From: Colius striatus
Taxonomy: Eukaryota > Chordata > Aves > Coliiformes > Coliidae
DNA: 64,000 nt
Assembly (NCBI RefSeq): GCF_028858725.1
Contig: NC_084774.1
Span: 5,182,001-5,246,000 of the forward strand
Direction: 5' to 3'
Shown: positions 52,762-64,000 of the stretch, piece after piece
Position numbering within the stretch: position 1 is the stretch's first letter
How the letters are laid out: each line of letters starts with the position of its first letter
Notes under the pieces: model-generated
The model's input: only the letters and a program-made list of their open reading frames with translations
Told to the model about the DNA's origin: nothing
Database searches by the model: none
Made by a program: the position numbers and the translations under genes

Positions 52762-54526
52762 GTGAGTACGCGCCCCGGCCCCCGCCCGCCTCCGTGGGGC
52801 TCTGCCGGCTCCCCCGCGGCCTGGGCGAGGGCAGTGCGCCGGGCTCGGCCCGCTGCGGCGGGGTGCGAGGCCGGGCCGTGACCCGGAGCCCCGCGGAGCG
52901 CTGTGGGGGGCTCCGTGCCCCCGGCTGAACGCGGCCGCGGGGGGACGGTGGCAGCTGCCCGCCGTGCCGTGCCGTGCCGTGCGCGAGGCGGGCACCGCAT
53001 CCCGGCCCGGAAGCTCCGCCTGCGCCGCGCGGCAGCGCCGCGTTTGCCCCGTGCCGCCGGCGCGCCCGCGCCAGGGGAACGGGCCGCTGCGGGGGCTGCC
53101 CCGGCTCTACGAAGCCGCAGTTTCCTTAGCGCGGCACCAGTGGGGTTTGCACCCGCGGCTTTGGCTGCTCTCCTGCCCCGAAGCCCACGGCTCCGTCCCT
53201 CGCTAGTGTCCTACTGTGCCGACCAACAGCCCTTCGCTGGGGCCACGCTTTCGCTCCGAATGTGAAAGCGTCTTTGAATCTCGGACCTGTATCGCGTACG
53301 CCCCGAAAAGATTGCGGAGGATATTTTTGTTGTCCTCAAACTCCACGCTTCTCCCTATTTTTTTTTTCTAAAGATGTGTGTTCTTTGAATTCTAAATTTA
53401 AAGAGTCTGTAGGGCTCAGATTCATAAATAATTTGCCTTGGAGGCTATGAACCTGAAATACTGCAGGATATCTTTTCAGCAGCCCTTGTAAAACTATTGA
53501 GACCCTGAGAGGAGTGAGACACACACCCTTCCCTCCCCAGCCTTTGCTATAGCTGTTTCCATGGCCCTTCTGTTGTCTGGACCTTTTTCAGTCCCCTGTT
53601 CCTGGAGGCTATGCACCAGTCAAGTGAAGCTTTAGTGGCCCCTGGGCTTAATTCTGGAGCAAAATGTAATTAGCTTATGTGTATTAGACACAGCAGTCTG
53701 ACTCAGATGTGCTAGTGTTCTAAGTGGTTTAGACGGCCAGTTTTCACTAGGTAGGCGAGAGAAAAGTACCTGACCATGTTTATAAGTGAAATGGTAAGCT
53801 TCTGAAGTCCCATCCTGAAAGGATGAACAAGAGTAAGAAGGGACACTTGATGCTGGCTGGCTCTGCGAAGTGGTGCATCTGGGTGTTAGCTGGTTGAACC
53901 TTGCTTTTTTTAAAGCTGTAGTTGGACATCAATGGCAGGTGCAGTATTTTTTACCATGCCTTAACCTGTCAAAAATCTCATGTTCAGTTTTTGCTGAACT
54001 TTTCTGCTGTAGATCCTTTTTACAAAGGCAGAAGTAGACTTGTAACTAAGGTAGTTACAGTGCCTTGGAAAATAATCTTTATAGATCGAAGGGAGTGGAA
54101 ACCCTGCAGCTTAGCTGTTAAGAATTGGAGCTGGGCTGAGCTGAGCTCCTGGTGTGCTTGGCAGGGAACATGAAATGTGGACTCTCATGTGAGGAAGCTA
54201 TTGCCATACAGGCAGCTCCCCGTCCCCCACTCTGCTTTTCCAAAAGTCTTCAAACTGGGCAAGTAAATCTGTATAGGAAGTGTTAGACCCTTGGGTGATA
54301 TCTGTAAGGGGGAGTGCTTAAGCCTCAGGCTTACTGAACTAATGGGCCTCAGGATGTCTGCACCCTAGATCTTGGCTGGTTATTACTCATAGAGCAGCAC
54401 ACTTTATTCAGAGTGAGTGTTAGGTTTGGCCTAAACTTGTTTGAAAGCCTGTGGGTGGTAGTGAAAAAGAAGAGAATAAGTTGAATAGGGTTTTTTCCTT
54501 CAGCTCTGTGCCCCAGCTGTTGCTGA

Positions 54527-54829
<303 letters not shown>

Positions 54830-55304
54830 TGAGTTTCTCCTTTATCATGCTCTTAGGTAATGCTTTGCCTCTGGGGCACTGCTTCTGCTTATATAACTAC
54901 CTTAAGGGATCCTGGCAAATGTCTGTACTTTTTGGAAGAGACCATGCTGCAGTCTCCTGGTGGGTGAATTCTATCTTCTCAAGCAAAAAACTTGTCACCT
55001 GTACTGCATGCACCTCTGGGATGTGGTATGTGTATTCTTTCTGGACAAGCTGAATCTTCATGAGGGCCTGTTTGGGACTAGATCACTGGCTCCAGCAGCT
55101 CCATCAGCTGTGTTTACAGCATCCTGAGTAAAAGCTGCTCCCACACAGTTTTGTTGTGCTTGGGCATGCAGTGTTGTTGCTGGTAATACTGAACCCTCCA
55201 GCACAGATTAGCCTGTATTAAGAACCACACCATGCCCTGGTGAAGTCAGCAAAAACTAATGAAGCTTGTGCTGTCCCTTAAGCTGTGCAGAAAAGCAATG
55301 GGGA

Positions 55305-55430
55305 GGCACTGTGGTTCAGTGATCAAGAGCTGGGGACTCCACTGATTTTGAATTTGTTGTGTGACTATGGACCAGTTATTCCTGTCCATATTAAAGACTG
55401 TGATACTTATAAGCCACTTACTGCATGGTG
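55305..55430 (+). repeat. MIR-like ancient SINE fragment
   Basis: The order 'gtggttcagtgatcaagagc', 'gtgtgactatggaccagtta' and 'gtgatacttataagccactt' follows the MIR consensus core (...tgtgtgaccttgggcaagtca...) and its LINE2-like tail. It is diverged, as expected for a pre-avian family. Confidence 0.55.
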
Positions 55431-57424
55431 TCTTCTGCCTGGCTTGCTGAATGAAGTTTAGGCATCATGGCTGAGTGTTCACTGTACAGGGCATGAGGAG
55501 AGCCAGGCATCTCAACACAGTTCACCTTTCTTGCGTGCTGAGCAGGGAGATGACTGGAACTTGATGGGTTAAGTTACATATATGATCTGAAATTCTTTCG
55601 TCCTGAAGTTTAGCTGCCTCAACTCAGGCTGCACAGAGGTGCCCTCTATGGGATCCCTGCCTGGGACTGGTTAAAAGAGTCTAGTGGTGTTGTGCTGATT
55701 AAAAGGCACTGTGAGAAGGGGAAGCTCCATCTGTAGTAGCTGAGGCATTTCCTCAAAGTAGAGTGAGTGTGTCTAGACAGCATGCCAGGTCAGCCTGGGC
55801 AAGGTATATGCTGTTGTGCAAGGATTTACAAGAAAGCAGTAGCTGCTGAAACTTATGAAGCTCCTTGCTGCTCTTGTTGGTTGCTGTATCCCAGTATGGC
55901 TGGCCTAGACAGCATCTATGTTCTTACTTAAACATTGCCAAGCTGCTTTAATCAGAGCATAACACTGAATCTGTGGGATTTATCCAAATCCTTCAGGGAA
56001 GTATCGGCAGAGATTTGATTCCTCAGCATAAGTTATGGTTGTGCCTTTAAGATGTGTGCTATTGTGTTAGCACCCTCCTTGTCCTGATGCCTGCATGTTA
56101 TCTTAGACTTTGACTTGCATTTGCTTTCATCCCTGGTTCATCTGTTCTGCCAGAACTTTGGTACCTGGAAGTGAGGAGTGAAGTTCTGATGAGACCATAC
56201 CCTACATAATGAGGATGTAGCTCATTGCAGCGTAGCAGTCTCTGTATCCCTTTTTGGGATAGGCTAACAAAAATGGAATATAACTACTCCATGCCTCAGT
56301 GTAGGTTCTAAAATTGTAATAAAAATGCACATCCTCATATCAGTGATGTAAATATTAGACTGTGAGCCCATCATGTGTGCCAGTTATTCTAGGGTCTATG
56401 TCATTGTCACAGGCTGGTGTTACAGGATTGAGGATGCAGAACTGAAGTGGCTTATGTCTTGTATCAAGTGCTTGCATTGTGAACAATGTGTAGATACTCC
56501 GTATACTTTGATTTTCATGACACCTCATGATGTCATCTGTACTGTTATGGAAGAAGCTTAGAGAATCTCAGATGAGGAGGTGCAGTGCTTAAGGTCATGA
56601 ATTCAATTTTCCTGTGCTGCTTCCAGGTGTATTTTCACTGACAAATGTGGTTGTGTAGACTCAAATGAGGTGCTTGCTACTGCAGCCCTTACTTCAAAGT
56701 GTAAATTCTTGATAAAGTGGGATGAGTATCTGAAAGCAGGCTGAAGGAATATGCCTTACTGCCCTCTCTCCTCAGCGTCTGTTACAAATAAGCATGCAAA
56801 TACCTTTCAGCCCTGAAGGGAGAACTTGTGTGTGGCTCTGACACATGGTGATTTCTGCCTGATAGGCAGCTGCAGTGGTTATGCAGATACTTTTCAGTGC
56901 AACTCAGCAACATGCTGTTGTTTTTCTAGGTACCTCAGCCTAGTAAAGAAATCTGTGGAAAAAAGTTTAGCTCAGCTGGAGTAGCTTCTGTGATTGGAGC
57001 CCAGAATGGGAGTTGAGTGAGCATAGTCTTGGAGAATGTCTGTTGATAGTGTAGTATTTCAGCTGCATTTCTGACTCAGAGTTCTGAGTGCCAGCAAGTG
57101 TGTTGCTGTATGTCCATATCTCTCAGTGGACACTTGCTGTGTGGCTGTTCTGAAAATCTGAACTTTATTGAGCGAAACTTTCTATACTCACCCTACTGTG
57201 CACTTTGTTGTAGCTGAATATATGGGTGCTGTGTAGGTATGATATGCTTTCACTGTCTGGCAGAAGTTCTCGTGAAACCAAGTGCCAAGTGTGCCAAGTA
57301 TGTGACACAGCTAAAGCTCTATTACATTCTCTCCCAAAGTGATGCATTTTCCCTAGCCTAGTCAAGATAATTAGTTTTCACCTTAACTTTGCAGAGCTAT
57401 TGAGAACAGCAGGATCCGTACTAG

Positions 57425-57613
<189 letters not shown>

Positions 57614-58699
57614 TAATTTGGCTTTGATTTGGGATGTCCTGCCTGTGATAGCTGAATCAAACTGTGCAAATCAAGCTTTTCTGAACAAGCTTCAGAGTAG
57701 AAATAGCCCATTAAAAGCAGTGGCTGGTAGAAAACAGGACATTTGCTTCAAGCTGCATCGCATCAGACTCTGTATAGCATTCCTGATAATGGCTGCAATG
57801 TTACCAGCTTTGAGCCTGGTCACTAAGATGATTGAATGTGCTGGGTAATTAAATGGATTGGTTTGTAGGTGTGTGTAGATTGGGAGTGTTTGGTGCTAAT
57901 TAGGGGCTGGGAAAGGGTTGTTAACTGCAGTGTGCCCTGTGGCACAGTGGCAGAGTCAATACTCAAGGTATTCTTCAGGCTAGAGCTAGGCCAGTGGTGT
58001 TGCTGCCCAATATCCATGAAGCTGTTTACCAGCCTGCTGCTGTTTTGTTACTATCAGCTTTGATACTAAGCCAAATGTTGGGCTATGTAAATCATATGCC
58101 CACTGTATGTTTGAATGACTGAGTACTGCTGAGGCTCAAATATAGCATGAAGGCAGTACAAATGCCTGGAAAGTTAAAAGATACTGCTGGAAACAGTGTG
58201 CTACTGGTTTCAGTGTGTTGCTGGTGGTGGATGTACTGATTTAGAACTAAGCCCTAATAAGAACAGACAAGGCATGGCAGCTTGGACTTTAGTACTGTAC
58301 TAGAGACTAGAATTTACAGCTTATAGTAAAGTCTCATGTCTCTTCTGCTGTGCTAGAACATGCTATAGTTGTGTTTTCTATTGGCATGTCCAATATCTAT
58401 TTCCAATTCCTGGTAATGTATTAAGGAAGTAAGTCGACTGTTGTAGATGTGAGCCTGCTGCAATTTACTTTCCATTCTCCTTAACATGGAAGAAGAATGA
58501 GAGCAGTGTAATGTCAAAATTTTGACCAAGTTTGTTTCCTGGAACAGAAGGTGAAATTATTTCCCTTCTGCTCATTCCGAGCTCTTTTTTTCTCAGTGCA
58601 AATGCCCTTTCTGGCCTGCAGGCACAGATAATCATCTGTCTACTCTGCATCTGAGAGCTGCTGATGAAATCTTCCTTTGGCTTCTTTACTACATACTGA

Positions 58700-59146
<447 letters not shown>

Positions 59147-60329
59147 TGAGAACCAGCAGTACTGCTGGCTTGGCAAAGTTTCCTGGAAATTACTTGTGTT
59201 TTTAGAGGTGCTTAATGTCTGCTTGCAATTAATATTTTTAACATGAATGCTTTTTCTTCCCTATCCACTGAGTGCACCTCAGTATGAAGTCATGACAACC
59301 TGTAGCCTTTCTTGGAAAGGGAAGTTTACTAACTTAAACTACAAGGCATTAAATGATCCAGTTAGGTCAGTGAAGATGGTGATAGTCAGGTCTCATGCTT
59401 TGATAGTCATGGGACTCATGCTTTGACTTAATAGCTTCAGTGTAAATTAGTAAAACTATAGTGTTGCTGTCACATTTATATAAAAAGATTTATCTGAAGG
59501 GAATTTGTCATGACCTGCAGTAGCTGGCTGTGCTCAGCAAGTATGACAGATTCTCGTTGGCTCTGTCAGTGTCATCATCTGTGCTGCTGCAAGCTGAAGA
59601 TGCCCAATGTTGTGTAAGGGTTTGCTTGATATTGGATGGGAAGAAAATTGGGTGGTCATATGGGGTGGGAACTGATATAGTTGAGTGTGCTTGGTCTGTA
59701 GGGGTAAGGTGGCTGTGGAAGCCTGCTGGATCAGCTCTTGTACTCTTGCACTGCTTTAAGAGAAAGCTATGGGGAGAAATGTGAAGGTGGTAGGTCATGG
59801 ATAGGACTCTGAGGAGAGGAGTCTGGGGCTGCTCCCTATGCTCATGTGGGTAGGGGCATCAGGAAGAGTGGAAATTTCTGTGACAGGCCTCAGTTTCTCC
59901 TTCATCCTCAGCCTGATGTCACTAGTCATGTAACAGTCTATCTTTGTTATTTAAACTGTCTGCCATTGTTAAAGACATCCCTATCGCCTGAGGTTGCTTC
60001 CTAAAATAGATATTGCTCTTCCACTTCCCTGCAGCTGTGCAGTAAACTAATTAAGACTGATATCTGTGGACAGTAACAACTTGATCTATTTTACTTTGCA
60101 GTCTGTGCTTCCTGGAAACAGCAAAACTACCAGATTGGACTCACTAAGTAGAGTCTCGATATTGTTAAACTGAGCACCGTGCTTAGCTCTTCCCTGCAAA
60201 GACTGCTTAAATGAAACTGTGTAGCATGCTTTTTGGTTTTAGGATCTTGAAAATGATAGAGGCTAATACATCCTAAGAGTTTGTGGTAGTATTTAACCTC
60301 TTTGGAGGAGAGGCAGGGCAAGAGCAACA

Positions 60330-60741
60330 TTAGCAGAGCGTGCTCAGTGTGTGGTAGACAAGGGGAGAGTGACTGATGTTATCTACCTGGATTTGTGCAA
60401 AGCATTTAGCCTGGAGGAGGCTGAGGGGAAACATGATCACTGTCTACAGCTACCTGAAAAGGGGTTGTAGTGAGGTGAGGGTTGGTCTCTGCTCTGTCTA
60501 CAGGACAAGAGGAAATGGCCTCAAGTTGTCCTAGGGGAGGTTTAAATAGGAGGATTGTCAGACACTGGCCCAGGCTGCCCAGGGAGTGGGGGAGTCCCCA
60601 TCCCTGGAGATATTGCAAAGCCATGGAGCTGAGGTGCTGAGGGACATGGGTTAGTGGTGGGCTGGGCAGTGAGGTGAGTGATTGGACTTGATGGTCTTGA
60701 AGGTCTTTTCCAACCAGAATGGTTCTATGATTCTATGGTTT
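60330..60741 (+). repeat. CR1 LINE fragment with internal deletion
   Basis: Begins in reverse-transcriptase coding ('gatgttatctacctggattt') and jumps after 'caaagcattt' straight into the 3' region ('agcctggaggaggctgagg'). It ends with 'ccaaccagaatggttctatg' and ATTCTATGG. The junction removes roughly the rest of the coding region. Confidence 0.85.
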
Positions 60742-61027
60742 GACTGTCCTCCACAACTTCCTTGTCTGTAAATTGGAGAAACATCACTGAGATGAGCATA
60801 TTGCTGGTTTTGCAGAAGAGTGTTTTGATCATTTTGTGAGAAAATAGGGAAGAGTGGGGTCTCTCCTGGTTACCTGCTCTCTTCCATTTTTCCAAAGACT
60901 ATTTTGTCCTGGTCTTTTAGTTGCCTTGTGCTTCCTTCACAGGGTTTGTTTTACTTAGGTTTCTGGAAGATGCTCCCAACAGCTGGTTGTTGTTGGTTTG
61001 CAGCAGTGTTAACTCCAACTAAGGTAA

Positions 61028-61252
<225 letters not shown>

Positions 61253-63876
61253 TGAGTTATTCATGACCTGGTACTGAACAGATTTTCCCCATATCTTTGA
61301 AGTAGAGCCCATGATGCCTCTAATAGGACATGCCATTGTAAGCACCTTGTTTTCAGAACATCAAAGTCTCTTTTTGGTATGTAAGGGTGTGCATTTTAGT
61401 AATTTGAGAATGCCTTTGCAAATTATGGCTCTTGGGGTTCAGGGAGTACCTGTAGAAAGGGACATGTCCTCACTGAGCAGTTTAAAAGCCCACAGTTAGG
61501 TGGCAGGTACCAACTGGAAAAGTGTGACCTACGTTAGCTTGTGGCTGGTTAAGGGTCTGATCTGACAAGGGGTGTGTGTGTGTGAACAACAGCTGAAAAG
61601 GATAGTTCAGGGGGTATTCCTTACTTAGCTATGGTACTGCTTTGTGGACAAAGCCTGATGAATTGAGGGATGATTTAGAATGGTGATGTTGCTTTTTGGA
61701 TGCAGATGAATTATAGTGGGAATTTTGGGCATACTTAAGGTTTATGTATCTAGATTTTTTTTAAATGTAGTTGCTAAATCTACATAGACTTACCATACTA
61801 ACCTTGTCCTATTGGGCATGGCAGTTGTTACTGACTGTTTGGACTGCTTTCTCTGCAATTTGCTATCTGAAGAGTATCTCCTTTCTGCTCACAGAGATGT
61901 ATCTGGCACTTTTATTTCCTAGGTAGTGAGCTGGAATTCAGTTGATCTTGGAAGGTGCTCATTTACTTACATCCTTTTCCTCTAGATTTGTGCCTCCTGC
62001 ATAATAATGATTAATTCTGTTTAGAAGCATCTGAATTCCCAATTCCAATAAAAAAGCCTTTAGAGTGGATTTGGGTTATTTGCCTTATTCTAGTAACAAA
62101 CAAGTGCTTATTTTCAAATACTATTTGGTATACATGCAACTGAGCTGATAGATTTTGCTCTTGGTTTGACATTTTCAGTTCAGCCCTACTATACTTGTAT
62201 TTGGAGAGAGAAGAGAGGCAGTATCCAGTTCCATTCTTCCTTCCTTCCACTCAAATGTATTTTTGGATGGGACAGATGTCTGCATCCAGCACTCTACTAC
62301 CTTGCCTCCGTAGGAATGCACAGGCACCTGGAAGGCTTTGATTGGAGTTGAGGGATTTGGTGATGAAGAATCAAATCTGTCCATGGTGTTTTCCTCCATA
62401 AGAAGGCTTACACTGCAGAGGACTAGAAACTGGCACTAGCTTGGGAATTTGGAGAGTTGTTAACAGACATTTTCTTGAGATATTAATGACAAATGTACCT
62501 GTGGTGAGACTCACAGACACTGAGTCAGGAACTCCTGGATATCAAGTATAACTTAATACACATTACTCCTTGACCAGCTTCTGAGACTGGGAGTGATATG
62601 TCACTGTACCTCCTGACTGGCTCAAATAAGGCATTGGAGTCATAGCTGCAACAGTTTTATGCGTGGACTTTGTAGTTTTTATTAAAAAAATGTACAGTTG
62701 CACGCTGTAGACTGAAAAGCAAACTGTAACTCCACCTTCCACTGCTAGATGGCACCAGCCATTGCTGTGAGGGAGGTCCTGTTGGAAAGATCAGTGCCCC
62801 TACTCATATCTAGGTGTGCAGTCTAAAGGTCGCTCGTAGCAGACAGAGCACTACCTGTGTTAAGTGAAAGCAAGAATGGTTGGTGACCTATGGCTGTAGA
62901 AAACATGGGTCAGACTTCAAAGCCAGTATCTTGCTGTGAATGCTGAGTTTTTAATACCTCTGCCATGCATGAGTTTGGTAGCCAGATTTTGAGGAATTCT
63001 TGGCTTCTGTAACTCTTCAGACAATCAAATCTGTGCATACAGCTCATCTTCCTGGCCAAACCAAAGGGCCCAAGCAGAAAAAGGAGGAGCATTACAGAAA
63101 TCAGTACAGCAATATGTGTTTCTGAGTTTAGGAAGATGTTCAAGTGGAGTACTATTTGCCACCTGACTTAGCAAGAGTGTTTTGATTTGGAGGCTTAGCT
63201 GTTAAGCTTCTGTTAATGTTAGAGCAGCAAGATGTATCAATGAGGCATTAGGAAATGAAATCCAGGTGTCCTTGGTTGTAGTGACCAATATTGTGGTTGG
63301 CACCTGAGCAGTGGTGAGCTCTGGCAGTGTTAGTGTAACTGTTCCTGGGGGAAGACTCAATTTTGGTCTTCCTGGGCTGCAGGAACCGGTTTCTTATGGT
63401 TGATGTGGGCAACCTGCTGCTTCTGCAGGCTGCATGTCTTGCAAACATAAGAATATGTGCTAACCAATTGGCCAGGTACTCCACTGATGATTTTTTGCTT
63501 ACCTGTGGCGCTTGGTTCAGTTAATTGTCTATTAAACAGCAGCAGAGAGCTGGTTCACATCTGGTTAAGGAAACTTGGACCTACTTCTGTATGGAAGAAT
63601 TGCTTAGACTATTACTTGATAAATTCAGGTTACCTTTTAACAAGATTTTAACATGTCCAGGCCTTAGTAGACACAACATTCATAAAATACTCCTCCCCAG
63701 AGGTGTACTGAAGCTTGTGTCTGGGATAACTATTGACTGAGACTGGATGAATAAAACTATCAAACCAGCCTATGTTCTTCCCATCCCTCATTGTGCTTGA
63801 AGTATTGAGCTGTCTGTCAGCCTTGTAGTACTTGCATATAGGTTGATTTTATTTCTCTAAGAAATTATTTGGGTGA

Positions 63877-64000
<124 letters not shown>

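Larger units (their letters stand above)
52480..53250. promoter_or_regulatory. AHCY: CpG island spanning AHCY exon 1
   Basis: A CpG-dense block covering the AHCY start codon and the start of intron 1. Open frames on both strands across it are compositional artefacts. A short (GCCGT) pentanucleotide tandem lies at about 52,961-52,980. Confidence 0.85.

Noticed and set aside
52260-53265. Open frames of 80-168 codons around the AHCY first exon
   Set aside because: GC-rich island artefacts. Only the 28 coding bases of exon 1 fit the AHCY protein.

Overview
This is a vertebrate, almost certainly avian, genomic window. Compact introns, many 5'-truncated CR1 LINE fragments carrying the bird-type ATTCTATGAT 3' end, and an ERVL-type LTR of a kind common in birds all point that way. 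No prokaryotic operon, CRISPR array or defence island is present. Nearly all the long open frames I examined lie in GC-rich islands, in repeats, or on the wrong strand of real exons.

Two conserved genes are arranged head to head. On the minus strand, positions 1 to about 41.9 kb hold the 5' part of ITCH (HECT-type E3 ubiquitin ligase, NEDD4 family). A non-coding first exon lies in a CpG island at 41.9 kb and is followed by a first intron of about 24 kb. Fourteen coding exons (17,946 down to 13) then encode residues 1-539: the N-terminal C2 domain, a Pro-rich segment, four WW domains, and the start of the region leading into the HECT domain. The rest of the HECT domain lies beyond the left edge. 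On the plus strand, 52,734 to the right edge holds the 5' part of AHCY (S-adenosylhomocysteine hydrolase). Six exons (the last cut by the window) encode residues 1-215, covering the substrate-binding half and ending just before the NAD-binding Rossmann motif. All 20 coding exons have GT-AG junctions and the reading phase closes across every junction. The AHCY/ITCH head-to-head order matches human chromosome 20q11.22.

Between the genes, about 10 kb (42.5-52.5 kb) shows no convincing gene. It holds a degraded CR1 and an LTR. The most striking unexplained structure is in the ITCH promoter island (41,998-42,335). Three copies of a ZNF143/Staf-like motif are separated by arrays of 5 and 6 perfect 19-bp units, each unit combining an ETS-type core and a GC box. 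This is a higher-order, probably length-variable repeat made of promoter elements.

A related pair of solo LTRs (29.5 and 49.9 kb, same orientation) brackets that promoter. The two genes have no direct biochemical link. AHCY clears the methylation by-product S-adenosylhomocysteine, and ITCH ubiquitinates PPxY-containing substrates. They share only the intergenic region.
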